Both the position numbers and the translations under genes were made by a program. 64,000 nt of DNA from Arthrobacter oryzae. GTDB lineage: Bacteria > Actinomycetota > Actinomycetes > Actinomycetales > Micrococcaceae. Location of the stretch: the NCBI RefSeq assembly GCF_003634095.1, contig NZ_RBIR01000005.1:186001-250000 (forward strand). Reading direction: 5' to 3'. How positions within the stretch are numbered: the stretch's first letter is position 1; the number at the start of each line of letters is the position of its first letter. The notes beneath the pieces were generated by a model. That model made no database searches. It worked only from the letters and a program-made list of their open reading frames with translations, and had not been told where the DNA came from. This document shows positions 17,108 through 24,891 of this stretch, one piece after another.

Positions 17108-17140
17108 TCGCGGCCGGGTCGCGGCCGGGTCGCGGCCGGG
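17108..17140 (+). repeat. three tandem 11-bp units
   Basis: TCGCGGCCGGG occurs three times head to tail just after the pckG terminator. No function is apparent. Confidence 0.8.
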
Positions 17141-17305
17141 CCGCGCCGGGACTTAGGGCCCTTGGCCGCATCCCGGCGGGCGCCTACGCTGTCCGCATTC
17201 CATCAGCCGGGCCGGTGCTGACTGGACAGGGTGCTGGGGACATTCCGGACGGATCCAGCCGCGCCCCCGAACCGCTCGCGGCCAGCGAGACCTCAGGAGT
17301 TCCTC

Positions 17306-18691
17306 ATGCTTGTCACCGGCGACATTCATGCCTTGTCCAGTGCTGTCAGCGGTCCGGTTGCGTTGCCGGACAGCCCCGGATTCGCTGAGGAGACGTTCGC
17401 GTTCAACGCCGCGACAGTGCACCGGCCCGACGTCGTTCTTGGCGCCGCAGATGCCCAGGACGTCGCAGCCGCGGTGAAATGGGCGGCGGAACGCCGGTTT
17501 CCCGTGTCCGTCCAGTCCACCGGACACGGCGCAGAGCTAGCGATCGACGGCGGCCTGCTCATCAACACGCGGCGCCTGCAGGACATGCACGTGGATCCGG
17601 TTGAACGCACCGCACGCGTCGGCGCCGGCGTGAAGTGGCGCACCGTCCTGGAGGCGAGTGTGCCGCACGGGCTGCTCGGCTTGCACGGCTCGAGTACCGA
17701 CGTCGGCGTCGTCGGGTACACGCTCGGCGGCGGGCTGCCTGTACTCGGCCGCGCCCACGGCTTCGCGGCGGACCATGTCCGCAGCATGGACGTCGTCACC
17801 GCCGACGGCGAGCTGCGCCGGATCGACGCCGACGCCGAGGCCGAGCTGTTTTCGCTGATGCGCGGGGGTAAGGGCAACTTCGGGATCGTGACCGCGCTCG
17901 AATTCAGTCTTTTCCCGTTCAGCGACTTCTATGGTGGCGGGATCATCTATCCGGGGGCCGATGCTGCCATGATCCTGGCTGCGTTCCGTCAATGGCTGGC
18001 CACCCTGCCCGATGATGCCTCACCATCGATCTCGCTGCTGCGGCTGCCGGACATGGACTTCGTCCCCGCCCCGCTGAGGGGCCAGTTCGTGGTGCACCTG
18101 CGCTTTGCCTTCCTGGGGAACCGCGAGGACGGCGACGCGCTGCTTGCCCCGATGCGCGCGGTCTCAATTCCTTTAATGGACACGGCCGGGCCCATGGGCT
18201 ACCTCGACGTTGACCAGGTCCATATGGACCCGGCGGACCCGCTGCCCTTCGCGGACGGCGGGGCGCTCCTGAAGGATTTCGACGACGAGACTGTGGCGGA
18301 CCTGCTCGAGCTCGCCGGGGACGGTTCGGGCTGCCCGCTGCTGCTGGTCGAGATCCGGCCCCTCGGCGGGGCACTGGGCAACGCGGCGGCGGTGCCGGAT
18401 GCGGTGTCCGGCCGGGACGCGGCGTTCCTGCTCTTCCTTCTCGGTTTCAAGATGCCGCCGATCGCCGAGGCGGTATCGGCATCCATCCGCGGCATCCTTG
18501 CCGCGATGGCTCCCCATTCGACCGGGTACACGCTGGTCAATTTCCATGGCGAGCCGGGCGACGAGGCCGACCGGGCGCGGGCGTGGTCTCCGGCGGTCTA
18601 TGAACGGATGCGGTCCGCGAAGTCCACGTACGACCCGGGCAACCTCCTGCGCTTCGGCCACGCGATCACCGGGACGCCGGCCGCGGGATGA
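17306..18691 (+). CDS. FAD-binding oxidoreductase, 6-hydroxynicotine oxidase/BBE-like
   Basis: The 461-residue flavoenzyme has the PCMH-type FAD domain of the berberine-bridge family. VQSTGHGAELAIDGG carries His74 at the place where 6-hydroxy-D-nicotine oxidase binds FAD covalently through a histidine (His71 there). GYTLGGGLPVLGRAHG and GGKGNFGIVTALEFSLFP are the other FAD contacts. The C-terminal SYNP-like segment reads STYDPGNLLRFGHAI. The start is ATG 17306 with CAGGAG upstream. Substrate is unknown: family members oxidise nicotine derivatives, sugars or alcohols. It stands alone and is convergent with hmp. Confidence 0.88.
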   Translation: MLVTGDIHALSSAVSGPVALPDSPGFAEETFAFNAATVHRPDVVLGAADAQDVAAAVKWAAERRFPVSVQSTGHGAELAIDGGLLINTRRLQDMHVDPVERTARVGAGVKWRTVLEASVPHGLLGLHGSSTDVGVVGYTLGGGLPVLGRAHGFAADHVRSMDVVTADGELRRIDADAEAELFSLMRGGKGNFGIVTALEFSLFPFSDFYGGGIIYPGADAAMILAAFRQWLATLPDDASPSISLLRLPDMDFVPAPLRGQFVVHLRFAFLGNREDGDALLAPMRAVSIPLMDTAGPMGYLDVDQVHMDPADPLPFADGGALLKDFDDETVADLLELAGDGSGCPLLLVEIRPLGGALGNAAAVPDAVSGRDAAFLLFLLGFKMPPIAEAVSASIRGILAAMAPHSTGYTLVNFHGEPGDEADRARAWSPAVYERMRSAKSTYDPGNLLRFGHAITGTPAAG

Positions 18692-18728
18692 GGCGACTCG
18701 GGCCCGGCAAGCGGCCCGGCTGACGCAA

Positions 18729-18774
18729 CGACGGCGGCCCCGCCCCTTCGCGAAAAGGTGCGGGGCCGCCGTCG
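18729..18774. terminator. bidirectional terminator between flavoenzyme and hmp
   Basis: A perfect 15-bp stem (18729-18743 with 18760-18774) separates two convergent genes. Confidence 0.85.
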
Positions 18775-18793
18775 AACTTCAATCCGATGAGAT

Positions 18794-19954
18794 TCAGCTG
18801 GCGAGCCAGATGTCCGGGCCGAAGACCTCGTAGTGGATCTTCGTGGCCGGGATGCCGGCGTTGATGGCCTCGTTGCGGATGTTCTTCATGAACGGCAGCG
18901 GGCCGCACAGGTACAGGGAGGCGTTCGCGGGCAGGTCCACCTCGCGCAGGGACATGAATCCCGTGTTCGAGCCGGCCTGCGGTTCTTCGAGCCAGAGCTG
19001 CAGGTCGGCGCCGTCGAGGCGGTCGACGTCGTCCGTCATCTGGGAGCGCAGCGCCCAGTTATCCAACGTGCTTTCCGCGTGCAGGACCAGGATCTGGCGG
19101 TCCGAGCCGGACTCGGCGAGGGAGCGCAGGATGGACGCGGTGGGTGTGCAGCCGATGCCCGCCGAGGCCAGGACCACGGGGCCGTCGCCGTCCTTGAGCG
19201 TGATCTCGCCGTAGGGGTTGGAGATCTCGATGACGTCGCCGACGGCCACGTCGTTGTGCAGGACGGGGGAGACCTCGCCGCCGTCGTCGAGCTTGGTGGT
19301 GAAGCTGCGGTTCGTCCCGGCGTCGCCGGAGAGGGAGTACTGGCGGACCTGGCGGAGCCCGTCCGGCAGGGTGACCTTGACGCTGACGTACTGGCCCGGG
19401 AGGGCGGCGGTGATGGGGGTGGCGTCGGCCGGTTCGAGGGTGAAGGTCATGGACCCGGTGCCGGCGGGGGTCTTGGTGGCGACCCGCCACGGCATCCACA
19501 TCTCGCCGTTGGCCTGGGCGGCGTAGAGGCCCTTCTCGAGCTTGATCAGGGCGTCCGCCATAAGCCAGTAGACCTCGGTCCAGGCCTCGGCGATTTCGGG
19601 GGTGATGACCTCGGCGAGGTCCTCGGCGATGGCGGCAAAGAGGTGCTCGTAGACCACCTGGTACTGCGGTTCGGTGATGCCCAGCGAGGCGTGGCGGTGG
19701 GCGATGCGGGAGAGTACGGTCTCCGGCAGGGTGCCCGGGTTGCTCACCAGGTGGCTCGCGAAAGCGGCGATGCTTCCGGCCAGGGCCTGCTGCTGGTTGC
19801 CGTTGCGCTGGTTCGAGCGGCTGAAGAGCCCGTCCAGAAGCTCGGGGTGGGCGGCGAAGAGGCGCGCATAGAACTTGGGGGTGATCTCCCCGATGCGGGA
19901 ACCGACCAGCGGCAGGGTGGCCTCGATGACGGGGAAGGACTTGTCCGAGAGCAT
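18794..19954 (-). CDS. hmp: flavohemoprotein (nitric oxide dioxygenase)
   Basis: The 386-residue protein oxidises NO to nitrate with O2 and NAD(P)H. The globin domain (1-140) has Tyr29, Gln53 and proximal His88 in AHRHASLG, the usual B10/E7/F8 set. The FAD domain has VRQYSLSGD and the NAD domain has SAGIGCTPTASILRSL, ending in YEVFGPD. The start is ATG 19954 with AGGAG 7 nt upstream. Length is close to the family's 390-400. The upstream gene encodes NsrR, and three palindromes fill the leader, which suggests NO-responsive control. Confidence 0.96.
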   Translation of the reverse strand: MLSDKSFPVIEATLPLVGSRIGEITPKFYARLFAAHPELLDGLFSRSNQRNGNQQQALAGSIAAFASHLVSNPGTLPETVLSRIAHRHASLGITEPQYQVVYEHLFAAIAEDLAEVITPEIAEAWTEVYWLMADALIKLEKGLYAAQANGEMWMPWRVATKTPAGTGSMTFTLEPADATPITAALPGQYVSVKVTLPDGLRQVRQYSLSGDAGTNRSFTTKLDDGGEVSPVLHNDVAVGDVIEISNPYGEITLKDGDGPVVLASAGIGCTPTASILRSLAESGSDRQILVLHAESTLDNWALRSQMTDDVDRLDGADLQLWLEEPQAGSNTGFMSLREVDLPANASLYLCGPLPFMKNIRNEAINAGIPATKIHYEVFGPDIWLAS

Positions 19955-20002
19955 GTTGACTCCTGAGATAGTGGCCCGGGGGTCTTCAACCGGACCGCGA
20001 TG

Positions 20003-20058
20003 CAAATATCAGCATTTGAAATACAAGTATTTACACCTCAGTTCTACAGGTTGTAGAA
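20003..20058 (-). promoter_or_regulatory. hmp promoter region with candidate NsrR boxes
   Basis: Three inverted repeats are packed here: AAATACAAGTATTT (20019-20032, perfect arms), CAAAT-N6-ATTTG (20003-20018) and TTCTAC-N5-GTAGAA (20042-20058). AT-rich palindromes of the first kind resemble NsrR boxes. On the minus strand, TTGCAT and TAGAAC, 17 bp apart, could be the -35 and -10, and the third repeat overlaps the latter. Confidence 0.55.
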
Positions 20059-20124
20059 AAGTGATGCAAATCGGCCGGCGCGGACGGGCGCAGGCGGGCG
20101 CGGGGGGCCGCGCAGGGGGCCGCG

Positions 20125-20574
20125 CTAAAGCCCGGGACGGAGCCCGATCGCCTGGAATACGGGTGCCATCTGCCGCGCCGTGGGCAGCGAGGCGATGACC
20201 AGCCCGTCGAGTTCACGGTAGAAGGCCTCGCGGGCCCGGGCCAGCGCGGACCGGAGATGGCATTCGGTGATGAGCGGGCAGATCCCGCCGGTGGCGATGC
20301 AGTCGGCGGGGTCCTGGCGGGTGTCGAGCTGGCGCAGCAACTGCCCGACCGTAGCCTGCCGGCCCGCGCTGCTGAGCCGGGCGCCGCCGTTGCGGCCGCG
20401 TTCGACGTCGATCATGCCCAGTTCGCGCAGTTTCGCCATCGCCTTGCTGACGTGGTTGTACGGCGTGCCGACGGCGTCGGCGATGCTCTGGGTGGTCAGG
20501 AGCCCGCCGTCGGGAGCCGCCGCGAGCACCATGACGGCGCGCAGGCTCACGTCGGCGAACGCGTTGATCTTCAT
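20125..20574 (-). CDS. nsrR: Rrf2-family nitric-oxide sensor NsrR
   Basis: The 149-residue repressor has an N-terminal winged helix (LLTTQSIADAVGTPYNHVSK) and three cysteines in DCIATGGICPLITECHL (spacing C-x7-C-x5-C), the Fe-S ligand pattern of NsrR. NO attack on the cluster releases DNA in this family. It is encoded directly upstream of hmp on the same strand, with 170 bp between for a separate hmp promoter. The ATG is 6 nt after a TAGGAT box. Confidence 0.93.
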   Translation of the reverse strand: MKINAFADVSLRAVMVLAAAPDGGLLTTQSIADAVGTPYNHVSKAMAKLRELGMIDVERGRNGGARLSSAGRQATVGQLLRQLDTRQDPADCIATGGICPLITECHLRSALARAREAFYRELDGLVIASLPTARQMAPVFQAIGLRPGL

Positions 20575-20580
20575 GTCTTA

Positions 20581-20586
20581 ATCCTA
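20581..20586 (-). promoter_or_regulatory. -10 box, leaderless promoter of nsrR
   Basis: On the minus strand TAGGAT is followed by TAAGAC and ATG (20574), with no ribosome-binding site. Confidence 0.65.
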
Positions 20587-20594
20587 CGGGCGGT

Positions 20595-21080
20595 CTAGTC
20601 CACCCAGACGGCGGGCTCGTTGGTATCGGCGGCGAGCTGGCCGAACTCGAGTTCGTGTGTCCCGGCATTCGGGGCGTACGGCAGGACCGCGGCGAACAGG
20701 GAGCCGTCCTGATGCTCCGCCGCCACGTGAATGGCGTCCGAGTCCTCCTCTACCAGCGTGATGTCGCAGACGACGGCGGCGGCCCGGAACTCGTCCTGGT
20801 GCTGCCGAAGCAGCTCGTGGAGGTCCCGGATCATGGTGTCCGCGTCGAAGTGGGCGTCCGATCCGTCAGTCGCGTCCGCGGGAGTCACGGCAACCAGCCG
20901 GACTTCGCCGTCGTTCTGCACCACCAGGGCAAAGGGCAGGAACCCTCCGTTGCGCTCGAGCTGCTCCTGCGCGGCGCCGACGCCGGTGCCGAGCAGGTTC
21001 TCCAGATCCGTGGCGCTGGCGTCGGGCACGGAATCGCGCCAGGAGCCGGTGCTTGCGGATTCCTCGGGATGCGCGGCCAC
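20595..21080 (-). CDS. conserved hypothetical protein cotranscribed with phosphomannomutase
   Basis: The 161-residue acidic soluble protein begins 3 nt after the mutase stop codon, so it is in the same operon. It has no signal peptide or membrane segment. Its pattern of alternating beta-strands (FLPFALVVQNDGEVRLVAV, AAVVCDITLVEEDS, IHVAAEHQDGSLFAAVLPY) suggests a compact alpha/beta fold. No catalytic motif is visible and no family is recognised with certainty. Confidence 0.75.
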   Translation of the reverse strand: MAAHPEESASTGSWRDSVPDASATDLENLLGTGVGAAQEQLERNGGFLPFALVVQNDGEVRLVAVTPADATDGSDAHFDADTMIRDLHELLRQHQDEFRAAAVVCDITLVEEDSDAIHVAAEHQDGSLFAAVLPYAPNAGTHELEFGQLAADTNEPAVWVD

Positions 21081-21082
21081 GG

Positions 21083-22501
21083 CTAGCCCCGGACCAGCGC
21101 CAGGACGCGGTCGCGGACGCGTTCCATGGTCGCAATGTCCGTGGCTTCGACGTTCAGGCGCAGGAACGGCTCGGTGTTGGACGGGCGCAGATTGAACCAG
21201 TAGCTGCCGTCGGTGGCGATGAACGTGCTGCCGTCGAGGTAGTCGACCTCGACGTCCTCGGTGTGGAAGTCCTCGCGGACCCGCTCGACGGCGCCGGCCT
21301 TGTCCTCGATTTCCGAGTTGATCTCGCCGGAGGACTGGTACGGCTCGTATTCGCGGCCGAGCTCGGAGAGCGGACCGTCCTGTTCACCCAAGGCGGCCAG
21401 GACGTGCATGGCCGCCAACATGCCGGTGTCAGCGTTCCAGAAGTCGCGGAAGTAGAAGTGGGCCGAGTGCTCGCCGCCGAAGATGGCGCCTTCAGCGGCC
21501 ATGACGGCCTTGATGAACGAGTGTCCCACCCGGGTGCGGACGGCCCGGCCGCCGTTCCGTTCGACAAGTTCGGGGACGGCGCGGGAGGTCAACAGGTTGT
21601 GGATGACGGTGGGCGTGTCTTCGCCGAGGCCCTGGGCCCGGGCGATTTCGCGGCGGGCCACCATGCCGGTGATGGCCGACGGCGAGACGGGCTCGCCCTT
21701 TTCGTCAATGACAAAGCAGCGGTCGGCGTCGCCGTCGAAGGCCAGCCCGATGTCCGCGCCGTGCTCGACGACGGCGGCCTGCAGGTCGCGCAGGTTTTCC
21801 GGTTCCAGCGGATTGGCGGGGTGGTTCGGGAAGGACCCGTCGAGCTCGAAGTACAGCGGGACGATCTCGAAGGGGAGCTTGGGGAGCAGGGCGTCGCCGA
21901 GCACGGCCGGAGTGGTGAGCCCGGCCATGCCGTTGCCGGCATCCACCACGATCTTCAGCGGCCGGGAGCCGCGGAGGTCCACCAGGCTGCGGAGGTACTC
22001 GGAGTAGCCCTTCAGGACGTCGTGGACGCCTACCAGGCCACGGGTGCCGGCGGCGGGGATGGTGCCGGTGTTCAGGTATTCCTCGGCGCGGGCCTGGATT
22101 TCCTTCAGCCCTGTTTCGGAGGAGATCGGCACGGCGCCGGCCTTGGCCATCTTGATGCCGTTGTATTCGGCCGGGTTATGGCTGGCCGTGAACGTGGCGC
22201 CGGCGGCGTCGAGGTCACCGCAGGCGTAGTACAGCTCGTCGGTGGAGATCAGGTCCAGCAGCTGGACGTTGGCGCCGCGCGTGGCGGCGCCTTTGGCAAA
22301 GGCTTTGGTGAACTCGGGGGAGGAGGGGCGCATGTCGCCGCCCACCAGTACGGTCTTCCCCTCGAGGTCCAGGACGTCAACGAAGGCAGCGCCGACGGCT
22401 TCGACGATCTCCGCGGTGATGGATTGCCCCACGATTCCGCGCACGTCGTACGCCTTGAACGAGGCCGAGAGGTCAAAAGTCTTTGTCTTGTCCGTAGTCA
22501 C
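21083..22501 (-). CDS. manB: phosphomannomutase/phosphoglucomutase
   Basis: The 472-residue enzyme shifts phosphate between C6 and C1 of mannose or glucose, feeding GDP-mannose and wall-polymer synthesis. The catalytic serine is Ser107 in TFTASHNP, the metal loop is AFDGDADRC, the sugar loop is GGEHSAHFYFRD and the phosphate-binding loop is LRPSNTEPFLRLNVEA. All key blocks are intact. The start is GTG 22501, 7 nt after TAAGAT, probably leaderless. A small hypothetical gene follows in the operon. Confidence 0.94.
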   Translation of the reverse strand: MTTDKTKTFDLSASFKAYDVRGIVGQSITAEIVEAVGAAFVDVLDLEGKTVLVGGDMRPSSPEFTKAFAKGAATRGANVQLLDLISTDELYYACGDLDAAGATFTASHNPAEYNGIKMAKAGAVPISSETGLKEIQARAEEYLNTGTIPAAGTRGLVGVHDVLKGYSEYLRSLVDLRGSRPLKIVVDAGNGMAGLTTPAVLGDALLPKLPFEIVPLYFELDGSFPNHPANPLEPENLRDLQAAVVEHGADIGLAFDGDADRCFVIDEKGEPVSPSAITGMVARREIARAQGLGEDTPTVIHNLLTSRAVPELVERNGGRAVRTRVGHSFIKAVMAAEGAIFGGEHSAHFYFRDFWNADTGMLAAMHVLAALGEQDGPLSELGREYEPYQSSGEINSEIEDKAGAVERVREDFHTEDVEVDYLDGSTFIATDGSYWFNLRPSNTEPFLRLNVEATDIATMERVRDRVLALVRG

Positions 22502-22508
22502 GCGTCTT

Positions 22509-22514
22509 ATCTTA
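22509..22514 (-). promoter_or_regulatory. -10 box, leaderless promoter of manB
   Basis: On the minus strand TAAGAT is followed by AAGACGC (7 nt) and GTG (22501). Confidence 0.55.
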
Positions 22515-22605
22515 CGTTGCGGCTTTGCCACGGCGGCCTTGCAGCGCCCGGAAGGCTTTGTCCACATAGCGGGGTGCCGGCTGTGCCGGTGTCGGAGGCG
22601 GCTGG

Positions 22606-22611
22606 GATACT
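22606..22611 (+). promoter_or_regulatory. -10 box, leaderless promoter of the RecQ-family gene
   Basis: GATACT is followed by GAATCA and ATG (22618), with no ribosome-binding site. Confidence 0.5.
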
Positions 22612-22617
22612 GAATCA

Positions 22618-24891
22618 ATGGCCAGTAACCAGAACGCCCTTTCCGAGCCTGCCCTCTCCGACGCCGCCCTCTCCGGCCCTGCACCATCCGACGCTGCTCT
22701 GTCCTACCCTGCCCAAGCCGACGCCGCAGCATCCGGCGCCGGGCTGTCTGCCGATGCGGCCGCCCCGACCCGGGAACAGGCCCAGGCTGTGCTGCGGGAG
22801 CTCGTCGGCCATCCGGAGGCACGGTTCCATGACGGCCAGTTCGAGGCCATTGAGGCCCTGGTCGACGGCGGCAGGCGGGCCCTGGTGGTGCAGCGCACCG
22901 GCTGGGGGAAGTCGGCCGTGTACTTCGTGGCCTCCCTGCTGCTGCGCCGCCGCGGCGCCGGCCCCACCCTCATCGTGTCCCCGCTGCTGGCCCTCATGCG
23001 AGACCAGGTCGCCGCCGCGGCGCGGGCCGGTGTCCGAGCCGTCGCCATCAACTCGGCAAACCAGCTGGAGTGGGACACCGTCCGCGAGCAGCTCGCCGCC
23101 GACGAAGTGGACGTCCTGCTGGTATCGCCAGAACGCCTGACCAACCCGTCGTTCCGGGAGAACCAGCTCCCGGAGCTCGTCCGCCGGACCGGACTGCTGG
23201 TCATTGACGAGGCCCACTGCATCTCGGACTGGGGCCACGACTTCCGTCCCGACTACCGGCGCATCGCGGACCTCATCACGCAGCTGCCGGACACGGTCCC
23301 GGTGCTCGCCACCACCGCCACGGCCAATTCCCGGGTGGTGCATGACATCGAGGAGCAGCTGGGCAAGGATGTGCTGACCATCCGTGGCGCCCTGGGCCGG
23401 GAATCGCTCCGGCTGGGCGTCCTGACCCTGCCGGATTCCCGGCAGCGGCTGGGCTGGCTGCTGACTCATCTGCAGGACCTGCAGGGCAGCGGCATCATCT
23501 ACACCCTCACGGTGTCCGCCGCGGAGGACACCGCGCGCCTGCTGGCCGAGGCCGGGCATGAGGTGCTGGCCTACACCGGCCGCACCGATCCCGCGGACCG
23601 TGAACGCGCCGAACAGCTCCTGAAGGACAACCAGGTCAAGGCGCTGGTGGCCACGTCGGCCCTCGGCATGGGCTTCGACAAGCCGGACCTGGGCTTCGTG
23701 GTGCACCTGGGCGCGCCGTCCTCGCCCGTGGCGTATTACCAGCAGGTGGGCCGCGCCGGGCGTGGCGCGGCGAACGCCGACGTCCTGCTGCTGCCCGGCT
23801 CCGAGGACCGCGACATCTGGCAGTATTTTGCCACCGCGTCCATGCCCTCCGGGGAAAAAGCTGCCGCCGTCCTCACGGCCCTTGCCGAGGCCGGCACGGC
23901 AGTGTCCACGGTGGCGCTCGAGGCCCGGGTTGATTTGCGCCGGACCCCGCTGGAATTGCTGTTGAAGGTCCTGGCCGTGGATGGCGCCGTCGAACGCGTC
24001 GGCGGCGGCTGGCGCTCCACGGGACGGCCCTGGAGCTACGACGCCGAGCGCTATGGCCGGATCGCCGAGGCCCGGGTGGATGAGCAGGACTCGATGGTGA
24101 TCTACCAGGACACGGCCGGCTGCCGGATGGAATACATCACCTCCGTGCTGGATGACGAAACCGCCCGCGCCTGCGGCCGCTGCGATAACTGCGCGGGCCG
24201 CTGGTTCCCGACCGAAATTGCCGACGCCGCCACGGAGGCCGCCGGACAGACTCTCCGCCGGGCCGGCATCGTTCTGGAACCGCGCCTGCAGTGGCCCAGC
24301 GGCATGGACCGCCTCGGGGTGCCGGTCAAGGGCAAGATCAAGCCGGACGAAGCCCTCGCGGACGGCCGTGTCCTGGCGCGCCTGACGGACCTCGGCTGGG
24401 GCGGGGCGCTGCGTGAGGCGTTCGCCTCCGGTGCCCCGGACCGGGCGGTGGACCCCGGCATGCTTCAGGCCTGCGTCCAGGTCCTCCGGGAATGGGGCAC
24501 GGGAGACGCCCGCACCCCGGGCTGGAGCGGTGCCGGCCGGCCGGCCGCGATCATCAGCCTGCCTTCCCGGGGAAAACCGGCGCTGGTGGACTCCCTGGCC
24601 CGCGGGATCTCCGAGATCGGCCGCATCCCGTATCTCGGCCAGCTGCAGCTCCAGCATGGCGGCCCCACTGGCGGCCGCGGCGGCAACAGCGCCTACCGGC
24701 TCGCCGGAGTCTGGGACCGACTGGTGGTCGGTCCCGAACTGGAGGAGGCCCTGGCTGGAATCCGCGGCCAGAGCGTGATGCTCATTGACGACCTCGTGGA
24801 CAGCCGCTGGACCATGACGGTGTCCGGGCGCGCCCTCAGGCTCGCCGGCGCCGGCGCCGTTCTGCCGCTGGCGTTGGGCCAGGCCGGCTGA
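22618..24891 (+). CDS. RecQ-family helicase with phosphoribosyltransferase-like C-terminus
   Basis: The 757-residue protein starts at ATG 22618. Residues 1-50 are a repetitive Ser/Ala/Pro leader with (A/P)LSDAALS-type units. The superfamily-2 helicase core has QRTGWGKSAVYF (Lys98), DEAH (197-200), ATTATAN and the motif VI QQVGRAGRG. A RecQ zinc region follows, with CGRCDNC. The C-terminal 240 residues resemble a PRPP-binding domain ending in VMLIDDLVDSRWTMT, like the DD-containing PRPP loop but with Ser-Arg in place of Thr-Gly. It probably unwinds DNA during repair. The role of the tail is unknown. The last 56 bp overlap the convergent MFS gene. Confidence 0.9.
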   Translation: MASNQNALSEPALSDAALSGPAPSDAALSYPAQADAAASGAGLSADAAAPTREQAQAVLRELVGHPEARFHDGQFEAIEALVDGGRRALVVQRTGWGKSAVYFVASLLLRRRGAGPTLIVSPLLALMRDQVAAAARAGVRAVAINSANQLEWDTVREQLAADEVDVLLVSPERLTNPSFRENQLPELVRRTGLLVIDEAHCISDWGHDFRPDYRRIADLITQLPDTVPVLATTATANSRVVHDIEEQLGKDVLTIRGALGRESLRLGVLTLPDSRQRLGWLLTHLQDLQGSGIIYTLTVSAAEDTARLLAEAGHEVLAYTGRTDPADRERAEQLLKDNQVKALVATSALGMGFDKPDLGFVVHLGAPSSPVAYYQQVGRAGRGAANADVLLLPGSEDRDIWQYFATASMPSGEKAAAVLTALAEAGTAVSTVALEARVDLRRTPLELLLKVLAVDGAVERVGGGWRSTGRPWSYDAERYGRIAEARVDEQDSMVIYQDTAGCRMEYITSVLDDETARACGRCDNCAGRWFPTEIADAATEAAGQTLRRAGIVLEPRLQWPSGMDRLGVPVKGKIKPDEALADGRVLARLTDLGWGGALREAFASGAPDRAVDPGMLQACVQVLREWGTGDARTPGWSGAGRPAAIISLPSRGKPALVDSLARGISEIGRIPYLGQLQLQHGGPTGGRGGNSAYRLAGVWDRLVVGPELEEALAGIRGQSVMLIDDLVDSRWTMTVSGRALRLAGAGAVLPLALGQAG

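Noticed and set aside
15036..17171. Reverse frame opposite pckG
   Set aside because: Composition and absence of motifs mark it as a shadow of a complete pckG.
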